Counted from the first letter of the stretch, positions 1 to 10,861 are shown. The stretch: 64,000 bases of DNA from Roseateles oligotrophus (GCF_025717515.1 NZ_JAJIRN010000001.1:372001-436000); one strand, 5' to 3'. The notes: a model not told the origin generated them from the letters alone. Numbers and translations are program-made.

Positions 1-13
1 AATGGCGGTTGGC

Positions 14-979
14 TCAACCGCGGCTGCGTGTATGGCCAAAGCTATGGGGCTCGGTGTCGGCGAAATGAAGTACTTCGAAGCTGACGATGGGCGATGTGGC
101 ATCGACCGGCGGGCTGCCCAGGCCGATCACACCGTTGCCATGCAGGGTGCAACTGCCGCGCTTCAAGCTGACGACATCGCCGCTGCTGCCGAAGCGCACA
201 AACGTGCCGTTATAGCTGAGGTCGGTGATCGAGAAACTGCCTGCATGCCAGTCGATCCTGGCATGCGAGCGCGACACCCGAGCATCGGTGATGCAATAGG
301 TGGCTTGCACGCTGCGGCCCAAGATGATCGGCATATTGTCGATGTCAAACACCCGGTCCAGATCCAGCCAGACCAGTCTGATGCCGTCGGGTTCGACCGC
401 ATGCTGAACCTCGCCAAACTGCGTGGCGGCCACATCGCCCTGTATGGCTTGGTCCAGCACATGGACATGCACCGGCTCGGCGCGGCCGCGTATGGCGATC
501 AGGTCGAGGCTGCGAAAGCGCAACTTCTTGGCCGTCGGCAGACCGGCCAAGACCTCGGTGGTGATCAAGGTTTCGTTGTCGCCGGCATGGTTCAATAAAC
601 GCGCGGCGACGTTGACCGCGTCGCCGAAGCAATCGCCATTCATTTCGACCACTTCACCACGCGCCAAGGCCACCTGCATGCGCAAGGCCCGCAGGCTCGG
701 CGAGGCGCCTTGCTGCCTGCCGCGAGCTACCACGCGTTCCAGCATTTCATGCATGCGAATGGCCGACAGCACGCCGTCGTTGGGCGACTCGAAGACGGCC
801 ATCAAACCGTCGCCCAATGTCTTGACCAAGCGACCTCTGCATTCATCGACGGCCTGCGCAATCAAGCCCACCGTTTGCGTCACCAGGGACGTCGCTTCGG
901 CATTGCCCAGCGTCTCGAAAAGCCCCGTGCTGCCACGCAGATCGGCGAACAAAACAGTGCGTTCCCGGATTTGGGTCAT
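14..979 (-). CDS. Class III adenylate/guanylate cyclase with C-terminal FHA domain
   Basis: The 321-residue protein has an N-terminal class III nucleotide cyclase domain (about residues 5-175). It keeps both metal-binding aspartates, D13 in FADLRGSTG and D57 in TLGDGLMAVF, and the conserved GDAVNVAARL segment. A forkhead-associated domain follows (about 205-290) with the phosphothreonine-pocket motifs GRS, SRSHARI and NGTFV. There is no signal peptide or membrane segment, so it should be cytosolic. By family it makes cAMP (or cGMP) and docks on a phosphothreonine partner. The domain order, cyclase first and FHA last, is less usual than FHA first. The substrate cannot be decided from sequence. 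It lies downstream of the rpoD terminator on the same strand. Confidence 0.88.
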   Translation of the reverse strand: MTQIRERTVLFADLRGSTGLFETLGNAEATSLVTQTVGLIAQAVDECRGRLVKTLGDGLMAVFESPNDGVLSAIRMHEMLERVVARGRQQGASPSLRALRMQVALARGEVVEMNGDCFGDAVNVAARLLNHAGDNETLITTEVLAGLPTAKKLRFRSLDLIAIRGRAEPVHVHVLDQAIQGDVAATQFGEVQHAVEPDGIRLVWLDLDRVFDIDNMPIILGRSVQATYCITDARVSRSHARIDWHAGSFSITDLSYNGTFVRFGSSGDVVSLKRGSCTLHGNGVIGLGSPPVDATSPIVSFEVLHFADTEPHSFGHTRSRG

Positions 980-1071
980 GGTTGATGAATGAAAGAATAA
1001 ATGGTCAGGCGTGAAATTATGCGCAGTGTAGCCGGGCTGGATGGCACCGTCGTTTTAGAGGGTTAAGCGAA

Positions 1072-1103
1072 AAAAAGGGGCTGGATTGCTCCAGCCCCTT
1101 TTT
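1072..1103. terminator. Bidirectional intrinsic terminator behind rpoD
   Basis: A perfect inverted repeat, aaaaaggggctgga / tccagccccttttt, has a four-base loop (ttgc). It is flanked by A and T runs, so it can act on both strands. On the minus strand it ends rpoD transcripts. It sits 230 bp past the rpoD stop, with the rpoD 3'-end repeats in between, which suggests the stop was originally much closer. Confidence 0.85.
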
Positions 1104-1121
1104 GATCCGATCAAGCAGTGA

Positions 1122-1151
1122 TCAGAGCTTATCCAGCTATGTCCTGAGCTT
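1122..1151 (-). pseudogene. Degenerate copy of the last ten rpoD codons
   Basis: Read on the minus strand in the rpoD frame, this stretch gives K-L-R-T-stop-L-D-K-L-stop, against K-L-R-T-Y-L-D-N-L-stop at the real rpoD end. The tyrosine codon has become TAG. It lies next to the terminator, where the original rpoD 3' end would be expected. It may therefore be the ancestral terminus, left behind after tandem duplication moved the functional stop upstream. Confidence 0.65.
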
Positions 1152-1244
1152 GTGCCTGCGGCGCAAGTTCAGTTATGTCCGCTGCGCGGCCACGACCGCC
1201 GTTGGCGGCACATACCCAGGCAACTTGATTACAAGTTGTCCAAG
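1138..1244. repeat. 107-bp tandem repeat, copy 1 (contains rpoD 3' end)
   Basis: This unit is about 93 percent identical to the adjoining unit at 1245-1351. Each carries a copy of the final rpoD codons with an intact stop (here at 1229-1231 on the minus strand), followed by about 75 bp of GC-rich spacer. The inverted repeat ctgagcttg/caagctcag within the unit has one mismatch in this copy. Confidence 0.9.
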
Positions 1245-1335
1245 TATGTCCTGAGCTTGTGCCTGCGGCGCAAGCTCAGTCATGTCCGCTGTGCGGCCAC
1301 GACCGCCGTCGGCGGCATATACCTAGGCAACTTGA

Positions 1336-1351
<16 letters not shown>
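1245..1351. repeat. 107-bp tandem repeat, copy 2 (overlaps the true rpoD end)
   Basis: This is the second unit of the tandem repeat. Its last 16 bp include the functional rpoD stop (1336-1338), and a third partial copy continues to about 1367 inside rpoD. The 9-bp perfect inverted repeat ctgagcttg (1251-1259) / caagctcag (1271-1279) could fold in RNA of either strand. Confidence 0.9.
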
Positions 1352-3576
<2,225 letters not shown>

Positions 3577-3946
3577 GCAGATCCTCGGGTGGATGTTGGC
3601 GGGCGGGCCGGGGAGTGATTCAGTAAAAATAAATCTGAAAAAATTCTAGCTAGCAATGCAGCAGCCACCTGAGGCTGGTTGCTGCGCTTTTCAAGGCGAA
3701 GCCCGGTTCAGGTGGCATTCATACGCTTCAAATCGAATTGTTTTCACAACCCTTTTCTAAGCGCGGCGCGTGCAAGCTAGCGTGGACGTTTGAGTTTGCA
3801 AACTTGTGCGGATACAGGTGGCCTTGATACCGCTATGGGTGCCCAGTTTCGCTGGGTGGCCGGGTCCGGCAAGCTTTGCCGTCACTCTTGACGCGCGCGG
3901 AAAACCCTTAATTATCGCTCAGAACGGCGCAAAGCACAAATTCCCA
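3577..3946. other. dnaG-rpoD intergenic region
   Basis: This 370-bp gap has no supported gene. It contains an imperfect hairpin at 3658-3685, a ten-pair stem including one G-U pair with loop cctgaggc. On the minus strand a T-run follows only after about 14 bases, so it is not a textbook terminator and may be an RNA-processing or attenuation element. The rpoD promoter probably lies here, but I could not assign -35/-10 boxes with confidence. Confidence 0.5.
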
Positions 3947-5875
3947 CTAGCTCGGCGTGCTATTGGGGATCTTCAGGGTCTTGATTTGGGCGAGCAGGCG
4001 TTTGTAGCGCTCGAACTCCTCGCCTTGCGGATTGCTGGCGGCGATGCGCGTGGTCTCGGCCTCCAGTTGCACGATCCAGAGTTTTTTGAGCAGATTTTGC
4101 AGGCCCTCAAACTCCGATTCGTCTTCACTGTGCAGCCCGCCCAGCAGACGCTTGGCGCGATCCAGCAGGCCGTCTTCAGCCAGCGCCGCCTCCAGCACCG
4201 ACCAAGCGCTGGCGCCGTGATTGAGCAGGTAACGGTCCAACCAATTGATCAAGTCACCGTGAATGCCCGGCAGCTCATGCAGCAATTGGTGATCGTCCGG
4301 GCTGAGCCTCTCCCACCAAACGCTATTCAGCAACAACATGCGCAGCGCATGGTCTGCCGGCACATTTGGCGCACTGCGCGGTGTGCCTATCGTTTCATCC
4401 TCTGGCTCACCGCGGCGCTTCCAGTTTCCGCTGGGTTTCCAATCCTTTTTCCACTCCTTCTTCTTCGTTGGCCTCGCCTCACCTTGGTGCTCATGGCCCT
4501 GTTCATGTCCGCCGGCGTGGCCATCTTCGGGCGGATGTTCGCGGCCATCATCGTGATGCTGCGCAGCCGGCCCGCCCACCTGCCACAAGCCCATCAACTC
4601 CTGATCCGGCAGTTGCGCGCGCCGCGCCAAGTCGCCCAGCAGTTGCCTCTTCAGCAGACCTTGCGGCAAGGTTTGCCAGAGTGGTCTGGCGGTCGCCAAC
4701 ATGCGCGCCCGACCTTCGGCGCTGCTGAGGTCGCACCCTTCGCCGGCAACTTCCATCAGCTGCCTGGACAGTGGAATCGCTTCGGCAATGCAGCGCTCGA
4801 AGGCATCGGCGCCCAGGTCTCTGACATAGGAGTCGGGGTCATGCTCGGTCGGCAAAAATAGGAACTTGACCGAACGCACGTCGGTGGCATGCGGCAGCGC
4901 GGCTTCGAGCGCGCGACCCGCAGCCCGGCGGCCGGCCGCGTCACCGTCGAAGCTGAAGATCACCGACTCGGTGAATCGGAATAGCTTCAGCACATGCTCG
5001 GCCGTACAGGCGGTGCCCAAGGTCGCCACCGCGTTGTTGAAGCCATGCTGGGCCAGCGCCACCACGTCCATATAGCCTTCAACCACCAGGGCGTAGCCGC
5101 GTTGGCGCAGGCCTTGGCGCGCCTCGTACAGGCCATACAACTCGCGTCCCTTGCTGAAGACCGGCGTCTCGGGGGAGTTCAGATATTTCGGCTCACCCTT
5201 GTCGAGCACGCGCCCGCCGAAACCAATCGTCTCGCCCTGCACATTGCGAATCGGAAACATGATGCGATCGCGAAAACGGTCGTACCTTTTTTGCTCCTCG
5301 CCTTCTTCGCCCTGAGTGATCACCATGCCGGACTCGGTCAGCAAAGGATCGTCATAGGACGCAAAGGCGCTGGCCAGGCTGCGCCAGCCTTCCGGGGCAT
5401 AGCCGAGGGCAAACTGCGCGGCAATCTGGCCGGTCAGGCCGCGATTCTTCAAGTAGTCAATCGCGCGCGGGGTCTTCTTCAACTGTGCACGGTAATGGTC
5501 GCTGGCGCGCAGCAAAACCTCGGACAGCGTTGCTTGTCTTTGCCTCTGCTGAGCGGCACGCTCGCGCTCTTCGCTCGAGCGCTCGTCCTCGGGCACTTGC
5601 ATGCCGGTTTGCTGCGCCAGGTCTTGCACGGCCTCAACGAAACCCAGTCCGCTGTGCTCCATCAAGAAGCCGACCGCATTGCCATGCACGCCACAGCCGA
5701 AGCAGTGATAGGTCTGGCGCGTCGGACTGACGATGAAGCTGGGCGACTTTTCGCCGTGGAAAGGGCAAAGGCCCTTGTGGTTGATGCCGGCCTTTTTGAG
5801 CTCGACATGGCGCCCCACCACCTCGACGATGTCGACGCGTGAGAGTAGGTCTTGAATAAAGCCGGGTGGAATCAC
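3947..5875 (-). CDS. dnaG: DNA primase
   Basis: The 642-residue protein begins with a GTG start and the usual IPPGFIQDLLSRVDIV N-terminus. The zinc-binding domain has C37, H40, C58 and C61 (CPFHGEKSPSF, YHCFGCG). The TOPRIM catalytic core has the glutamate in VVEGYMDVVAL (about 262) and the DxD in SFDGDAAGRR (about 303). The C-terminal DnaB-interacting region follows a glycine/histidine-rich linker (about 430-490) with an HDDGREH-type run. It makes RNA primers at replication forks. The stop of the GGDEF/EAL gene lies 9 bp upstream of the start, so the two may be co-transcribed. No clear Shine-Dalgarno is visible. Confidence 0.97.
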   Translation of the reverse strand: MIPPGFIQDLLSRVDIVEVVGRHVELKKAGINHKGLCPFHGEKSPSFIVSPTRQTYHCFGCGVHGNAVGFLMEHSGLGFVEAVQDLAQQTGMQVPEDERSSEERERAAQQRQRQATLSEVLLRASDHYRAQLKKTPRAIDYLKNRGLTGQIAAQFALGYAPEGWRSLASAFASYDDPLLTESGMVITQGEEGEEQKRYDRFRDRIMFPIRNVQGETIGFGGRVLDKGEPKYLNSPETPVFSKGRELYGLYEARQGLRQRGYALVVEGYMDVVALAQHGFNNAVATLGTACTAEHVLKLFRFTESVIFSFDGDAAGRRAAGRALEAALPHATDVRSVKFLFLPTEHDPDSYVRDLGADAFERCIAEAIPLSRQLMEVAGEGCDLSSAEGRARMLATARPLWQTLPQGLLKRQLLGDLARRAQLPDQELMGLWQVGGPAAQHHDDGREHPPEDGHAGGHEQGHEHQGEARPTKKKEWKKDWKPSGNWKRRGEPEDETIGTPRSAPNVPADHALRMLLLNSVWWERLSPDDHQLLHELPGIHGDLINWLDRYLLNHGASAWSVLEAALAEDGLLDRAKRLLGGLHSEDESEFEGLQNLLKKLWIVQLEAETTRIAASNPQGEEFERYKRLLAQIKTLKIPNSTPS

Positions 5876-5884
5876 CCGGCGAGT

Positions 5885-8800
5885 CTAAGGCAAGGTCAGC
5901 GTTCGTCCGCCGAGCTGGCTGAGCCAGTTGGAGTTACTGAACGCCGTGACCCACTCATTCACTTCGGCGGCCGGCATCGCCGGCGCAATGCCATTGCCCT
6001 GGCCTTGCTGGCAGCCGAGTCGCAGCAGCGCTCTTGCATGGGCGGCCGACTCCACGCCTTCGGCCACCACCGTGCAGCCAAAATTCCCGGCCAGACGGAT
6101 CACGCCTTCGACCAGCGTGCTGTCTTGCTCGTCGATCAACATGTTTTGCACAAACGATCGGTCAATCTTCAGCACATCAACGGGTAGGCGCTTCAGATAG
6201 GTGAGAGTCGAATAGCCGGTGCCGAAATCGTCCAGGGCGAAGCTGACGCCGAAGGCCCGGCAATGCTGAATCAGCAAATCGGTCGCGGCGATGTCGGCCA
6301 AAGCGGCCGATTCCAGTACCTCCAGGCACAGATGTGCGGCCACCGGTTCTTGGTGGCGATTGATCAATTCTTGCAAGCGTTGAGCGAAATCGGGCATTTG
6401 CAACTGTCGGGCGGTCACATTGACGCTGATGTTCAAGCTCAAGCCCGCGCCCAACCATTGCGCGCTTTGTCGCAGAGCTTGCTCCAGCACCCAGTCGCCG
6501 ACTTGCAGCCCTAGGCCGGTGGATTCGATCAAGGGCAGAAAATGTGCGGGCGCGAGCAGACCACGATCGGGATGCTGCCATCGCAGCAAAGCCTCCATGC
6601 CCAGCACCTGGGCGCTGCTCATATCGATCTTGGGCTGGTAATGCAGACGCAACTCACCCGCGTCCAAGGCCTGCTGCACACGAGCCAGCGCGATCAAACT
6701 AGCTTCGTCGCGCAGCCGCTTAGCCGTATCGAACAGTTGATAACCATGCCGACCCGAATGTTTCACCCGATAAAGCGCATGGCCGGCATGGCGCAGCAGG
6801 GTTTCGGCGTCGGAGTTGTCTTGCGGAAACAAGGTGGCCCCTATGCTGGCGCTGATGTCGATGAGCAGCGGTTTTGCCGTTGGCGAAGTGCCGGCACTTA
6901 ATTGGTAGGGTTCGGCCAACACCTTCAGCAGTCGTTCCATGGCGAGCTGCGCTTCTTCCGGGCTATTGCTGCGCAGCAACAGGCCGAATTCATCACCTCC
7001 CAGCCGGGCGACGCCGTCCGACCATTGCGGCGCGCTGCGCAGCGACGCCTGCAACCGTTGGCCGACCTGCTGCAGCAATGCGTCGGCGTTGGTGCTGCCG
7101 TATTGGCTGTTGATGAGCTTGAATTGATCCAGGTCGACTCGGCAAACGCTCAGGCGAAAGCCCTCGCGTTCGGCGCTGACCAGGCCTTCACGCAACATCT
7201 GCATGAAAGCGTCGAAATTTGCCAGGCCCGTCAAGGGATCGATGCGCGCCTGGCGCCGCAGCAAGTCCCGCTGTTTCAAGCTTTCGGTCAAGTCCGACAC
7301 GCTGACCACTCGGTAACGCAATGGCCCGTCGGGCTCGGGAATACTGGAAACGGTCAGCTGCAAATGGCAGGGCGAGCCGTCGGCTCGCTCGGTTTGCACC
7401 TGTCCCTGCCAAAAGCCCTGCGCCAGCAAGCTCTGTTGCACTTGCGCGGGCGTCAGCCCTGAGCGATGCAGGCACAACGTCTGCAATGGCGCTGCGGGCC
7501 TGCCAATCAACTCCTCACGGCCAAGTCCGAGCATGCGGCAATAGCTCGGGTTGGCGTCAAGCACCAAATGCTCGGAGTCGGTGACCAGCAGGCCTTCATG
7601 CAGATGCTGGAACAGGCTCACGCTCATGCGTTGGCGTTCCATTGCGGTGTGGCGCCAACTCACGTCGGTGATGGTCGTTAGCAATGCTGTGGCCATGCCT
7701 TGCGCGTTACGCTGCAGCACATGGGCTTTGAGTTCAAACCAAGCCCAATCGGCGGCGGGACCAGCCAGACGAATCGCTTCGTCACAATCATCGAGCGCAT
7801 TTGGCCGCAGCAGCGCTTCGACGGCGCCGCTGACCCGGTCCTTGTCGAGTGGGTGGGCGGCGGCCAGCCACTCGACAGGGCGGCCAGCATGTTCCGAGTA
7901 TGCGCCGACCCGGTTCAGCCATTCGGCAGACGCGTAGGTTTGGATGCCTCCGGCGGGCCCGATCCGCCATTCGGCCAAGCTCATGCCGCTTGATTCGAGT
8001 GCCTTACGCCATTGCCGCCTGTCATTGTGCAATTCCTTGGCGAGGCTGTGAATCAACAAGGGCAGGGCTGCCGCACTGCCTGCGTAGCCCCAAAACAGCG
8101 CCAGACTTTGCGGCAAGGCCAGCACCGAGAAGGGGCCAATTGCTTGGGCGGTCGCCGTTGCTGCGGCCGAAACGACTAACAAAGCCGCGCTTGTGGCCAG
8201 CGCAAATGACCCGGATAAGGCCAAGCCACAGAGCAATAGATGAGGAAGAAACAACCAGGGGCTAGGGGCGGTCAGGGCTGTTTGCGGACCAAGAAGAATG
8301 AGCCAAGCACTGATTGCGCAGGCCAGCAGCAGGCCGACCGACAGGATTTTCTTGGCCGACATCTTGGCCGGCACCTTGGTGAACTTGTCATGGTCTTGGC
8401 GCTCCGTCAGCCGCGCCCAATGCCAACTCATCAACAGGGGCGCCACGGTCAATACGCCCAATGCTTGAGCGCCTAGCCAGCAGAGCAAGGCATCAAGCCA
8501 ACTGCCGGCAACTGCTTGGCCCATCAACTGCATCGAACTTACCCCGGCCGTAGCACTCAGCAAGGGGCCTCCGACCACTCCCAAGCTCAAAAAGAGCAGC
8601 CAGTCAAAGCGACGATTGAACTGCGAGCTAAACCCCAAGCGGCGCATGAGCAGCAAGGCCAAGGTCGGGCCGGCCAGCAGACTAAAGGTCAGCATGGCGG
8701 CCAAGCCAATTGGCGCCCCTTGCAGCATGGCAAATACCAGTCCGCTCAACACCAGTCCGCCGGCCATTCGCCAACCCCAGCAGGCCAATGCTGCCAGAGC

Positions 8801-8983
8801 AATCCCTGCGGTCGGCCAAAACAGCGCGATATAGGGTGGCAAGATGATTGAAACTTCAGCCACTGCGCCGCCGATCAGGCACGCAAATACAAGGCCTAGC
8901 AGACGCAGTGGCTCGGGCCATTGCCCAGCGCGGCGGGCTTGGCCGGCCGGCATTGTGTCTACTTTCAATGCGAAATCATCCAC
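5885..8983 (-). CDS. Membrane diguanylate cyclase/phosphodiesterase (MASE1-PAS-GGDEF-EAL)
   Basis: The 1032-residue protein starts with a MASE1-like membrane sensor of several hydrophobic helices (about residues 20-310). A PAS region follows (about 335-570), then GGDEF (about 583-750) with an intact LGGDEF signature near 663, and EAL (about 775-1015) with MEALLRW near 795, DDFGTGYSTL and VAEGVES. Both catalytic signatures look intact, so it could make or degrade cyclic di-GMP; family experience suggests one activity often dominates. It is anchored in the inner membrane. It occupies the place just upstream of dnaG where many relatives carry rpsU/yqeY. Confidence 0.93.
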   Translation of the reverse strand: MDDFALKVDTMPAGQARRAGQWPEPLRLLGLVFACLIGGAVAEVSIILPPYIALFWPTAGIALAALACWGWRMAGGLVLSGLVFAMLQGAPIGLAAMLTFSLLAGPTLALLLMRRLGFSSQFNRRFDWLLFLSLGVVGGPLLSATAGVSSMQLMGQAVAGSWLDALLCWLGAQALGVLTVAPLLMSWHWARLTERQDHDKFTKVPAKMSAKKILSVGLLLACAISAWLILLGPQTALTAPSPWLFLPHLLLCGLALSGSFALATSAALLVVSAAATATAQAIGPFSVLALPQSLALFWGYAGSAAALPLLIHSLAKELHNDRRQWRKALESSGMSLAEWRIGPAGGIQTYASAEWLNRVGAYSEHAGRPVEWLAAAHPLDKDRVSGAVEALLRPNALDDCDEAIRLAGPAADWAWFELKAHVLQRNAQGMATALLTTITDVSWRHTAMERQRMSVSLFQHLHEGLLVTDSEHLVLDANPSYCRMLGLGREELIGRPAAPLQTLCLHRSGLTPAQVQQSLLAQGFWQGQVQTERADGSPCHLQLTVSSIPEPDGPLRYRVVSVSDLTESLKQRDLLRRQARIDPLTGLANFDAFMQMLREGLVSAEREGFRLSVCRVDLDQFKLINSQYGSTNADALLQQVGQRLQASLRSAPQWSDGVARLGGDEFGLLLRSNSPEEAQLAMERLLKVLAEPYQLSAGTSPTAKPLLIDISASIGATLFPQDNSDAETLLRHAGHALYRVKHSGRHGYQLFDTAKRLRDEASLIALARVQQALDAGELRLHYQPKIDMSSAQVLGMEALLRWQHPDRGLLAPAHFLPLIESTGLGLQVGDWVLEQALRQSAQWLGAGLSLNISVNVTARQLQMPDFAQRLQELINRHQEPVAAHLCLEVLESAALADIAATDLLIQHCRAFGVSFALDDFGTGYSTLTYLKRLPVDVLKIDRSFVQNMLIDEQDSTLVEGVIRLAGNFGCTVVAEGVESAAHARALLRLGCQQGQGNGIAPAMPAAEVNEWVTAFSNSNWLSQLGGRTLTLP

Positions 8984-9269
8984 GGTCTAGATGGGGCTGG
9001 CAGTGAGCCTGCGGCGGCGGGGTATGGGCGTGTGGTGACATTGATTGCCAGTAAATTCTGGCAACTCGATTTAGGTCAAGTCCCACATATAGATTGCAGG
9101 CGGCGCGATGCTAGCAGTTGTTTCGCCAGAATAGGCTTGCCAAACCCCCTTGATTCGGGTGGGGGTGCCAAGGCGTGATGGGTACTTATAGTTTTGCCAA
9201 GAAAAAAGCCACCCAAAAAGGTGGCTTTTCCAATCGGTACCGGTCTATCAAACCGATGCAGTTACTTGC
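8984..9269. other. Intergenic region between the GGDEF/EAL gene and the H-NS-like gene
   Basis: This 286-bp stretch holds no gene I can support. It should contain the GGDEF/EAL promoter on the minus strand. The only clear element is the hairpin terminator at 9203-9229. Confidence 0.5.
9203..9229. terminator. Intrinsic terminator of the H-NS-like gene
   Basis: The inverted repeat aaaagccacc / ggtggctttt has a short A-rich loop and is flanked by A and T runs. It lies 40 bp past the H-NS-like stop and fits a terminator for that minus-strand gene. The symmetry would let it work in both directions. Confidence 0.85.
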
Positions 9270-9566
9270 TCAAACGTGAAAATCTGCAAGGCTTGCTCCG
9301 CCATTAATGGCCGCCTTCAGCCATTTTGGCTGCAAACCCCGGCCGCTCCAAGTTTCCCCGGTGGCTTGGTTGCGATACTTGGCGGCAACTTTGGAAGTCT
9401 TGGCTGCTTTGGTCGTGCGGCTATTCAGGTCTGCCACGGTCAAGCCGTAGTCATCCATCAAGGACTTAACCTTGGCGATCGCATCGGCCCGCTCGCGATC
9501 TTTGGTGCTCGAAATTTGTTCGTCAAGTGCAGCCCGTTGGGCCAGAAGTTCTTTTAGCGATGCCAT
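9270..9566 (-). CDS. H-NS family nucleoid-associated protein
   Basis: The 98-residue protein has an N-terminal coiled-coil oligomerisation part (about 1-45, rich in L/A/E/K). Its C-terminal DNA-binding motif, YRNQATGETWSGRGLQPKWL (about 64-83), has the loop signature WSGRG typical of betaproteobacterial H-NS proteins. It should bind curved AT-rich DNA and silence transcription. It stands alone with its own promoter and terminator. The spacing between oligomerisation and DNA-binding parts is normal for the short betaproteobacterial type. Several paralogues are usual per genome, so no specific symbol is given. Confidence 0.93.
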   Translation of the reverse strand: MASLKELLAQRAALDEQISSTKDRERADAIAKVKSLMDDYGLTVADLNSRTTKAAKTSKVAAKYRNQATGETWSGRGLQPKWLKAAINGGASLADFHV

Positions 9567-9617
9567 TAGTGCAAATCCTCGCGAAGTTTTAGAGTTCAGC
9601 CAACTGCGAACGAGTTA

Positions 9618-9646
9618 ATTATAAACACAGCAGGAATGAAAATCAA
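9618..9646 (-). promoter_or_regulatory. Sigma-70 promoter of the H-NS-like gene
   Basis: On the minus strand a -35 box TTGATT (9646-9641) is followed after exactly 17 bases by a perfect -10 box TATAAT (9623-9618). The start codon lies about 50 bases further on. The surrounding DNA is clearly more AT-rich than the rest of the window. Confidence 0.8.
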
Positions 9647-9742
9647 AATAGCTAATTGCACTTGTTTGGCAGAACCAACGTATCGGGCGAAACTCGTCCG
9701 ATAGACCCGGTCAATTTTCAGGGTATTGACCGAGCCATTCGC

Positions 9743-10789
9743 TCACTTATAGCCGACGCGGTCCAGCATCTGTTGGATCTTGGGTAGATGGCTGCCAATC
9801 ACCGCTACCGGGATAGTTTCAGTCTTGAATTTTCCCATTGACTCAAGCGCGGGGTTGCTGATGCGCAAGCCCGGCACGGCGGGCCATTCATTGTTGCCGT
9901 TGGCAAAGTAGGCTTGCGCCTCGTCGCCGCTCAAATACTCTAGAAACTTGATGGCGCTGTCGCGGTTTTTTGCATATTTGGCAATCGCACCGCCTGCGAT
10001 ATTGATGTGGGTGCCCCAGCCTTGCTGATTGGGGAACACTGTGCCAATCTTTTCCATCGCCGCACGATCTTCCGGCTTGTCGGAGCGCATCATCCGAGCC
10101 AGATAGTAACTATTGGTAATCGCCACGCCGCATTCGCCGCTGGCAACCGCCTTGATCTGATCGGTGTCTCCACCTTTGGGCGGCCGGGCCATATTTGCCA
10201 CCATGCCTTTGAGCCAGTTTTCGGTTTCGACGGCGCCCAAATGCTCATAAACCGCTCCGAACAAAGAAAGGTTGTATGGATGGGAGCCCGAGCGGGTGCA
10301 AAGTTTGCCTTTGATCTTTGAATTACCGAGGTCTTGATAGTTCAAAACGTCTTCTTTATTCACGTTTTGTTTGTTGTAGACGATGACGCGTGCCCGCGTT
10401 GAGAGGCCAAACCAAGTCGTTCCTTTATCGGTCGCTTTGGCACGTAATTGGGCAGGTATGCGCTCATCCAAGCGATTGGACTTGAAGGGCTGGAAAAGGC
10501 CGTCTTCTTCGGCCTGCCAGAGTCGCGCGGCATCCACCAGCAAAATGACGTCGGCCGGACTGGCTGCCCCTTCGCTCTTCAATCTGGCCAATAGCCCAGC
10601 ATCATCGGTATCTACCCGATTGATGCGAATGCCGGTGGTTTTAGTGAAATTGGCGTAGAGCGCCTCGTCGGTCTGATAGTGGCGAGCCGAATATAGATTC
10701 AGCACCTGCTCTTGCGCCTGTGCCGCGACAGAAATACCAGCGAGCAGGCCAATAAGTAGCAGAGATTTTGCGAGGGGGGCGAATTGCAT
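9743..10789 (-). CDS. Periplasmic Fe(3+)-binding protein of an ABC transporter (FbpA/FutA type)
   Basis: The 348-residue protein has a Sec signal peptide (about residues 1-25, cleavage after AQAQA). The mature sequence starts VLNLYSARHYQTDEALY and carries the FbpA/IdiA features WFGLSTRARVIVYNK and GVAITNSYYLARM, including the paired tyrosines used for ferric iron. It should deliver iron to an inner-membrane permease. No permease or ATPase gene is adjacent, so it is an orphan here. A GGAG Shine-Dalgarno lies just before the ATG. A 19-bp palindrome upstream may be an iron-responsive operator. Confidence 0.9.
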   Translation of the reverse strand: MQFAPLAKSLLLIGLLAGISVAAQAQEQVLNLYSARHYQTDEALYANFTKTTGIRINRVDTDDAGLLARLKSEGAASPADVILLVDAARLWQAEEDGLFQPFKSNRLDERIPAQLRAKATDKGTTWFGLSTRARVIVYNKQNVNKEDVLNYQDLGNSKIKGKLCTRSGSHPYNLSLFGAVYEHLGAVETENWLKGMVANMARPPKGGDTDQIKAVASGECGVAITNSYYLARMMRSDKPEDRAAMEKIGTVFPNQQGWGTHINIAGGAIAKYAKNRDSAIKFLEYLSGDEAQAYFANGNNEWPAVPGLRISNPALESMGKFKTETIPVAVIGSHLPKIQQMLDRVGYK

Positions 10790-10830
10790 AGAACTCCAAA
10801 TCAGATAAATGTTGATCTGGAGTCCATCTT

Positions 10831-10849
10831 AACAAGAATGATTCCTGTT
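10831..10849. promoter_or_regulatory. Candidate operator upstream of the iron-binding protein gene
   Basis: This 19-bp imperfect palindrome reads aacaagaatgattcctgtt and lies about 42 bp before the start codon. Its length, centre and AT-rich arms resemble a Fur box, but only about half the positions match the enteric Fur consensus. Assignment to Fur is inference from the gene's function. Confidence 0.4.
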
Positions 10850-10861
10850 TGTCATTGCGTC

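Larger units (their letters stand above)
980..1335. other. Intergenic region downstream of rpoD, filled by repeats and a terminator
   Basis: This 356-bp gap holds no credible gene. From the cyclase side it contains about 90 bp with nothing recognisable, then a strong hairpin terminator (1072-1103), then a degenerate copy of the rpoD 3' end (1122-1151) and two 107-bp tandem repeats reaching into rpoD. The short plus-strand reading frame at 1152-1361 is only the repeat read through. Confidence 0.8.

Noticed and set aside
3658-3685. Hairpin between dnaG and rpoD as an intrinsic terminator
   Set aside because: The T-run on the minus strand begins about 14 bases after the stem, and rpoD would be cut off from dnaG; it may be a processing site instead.
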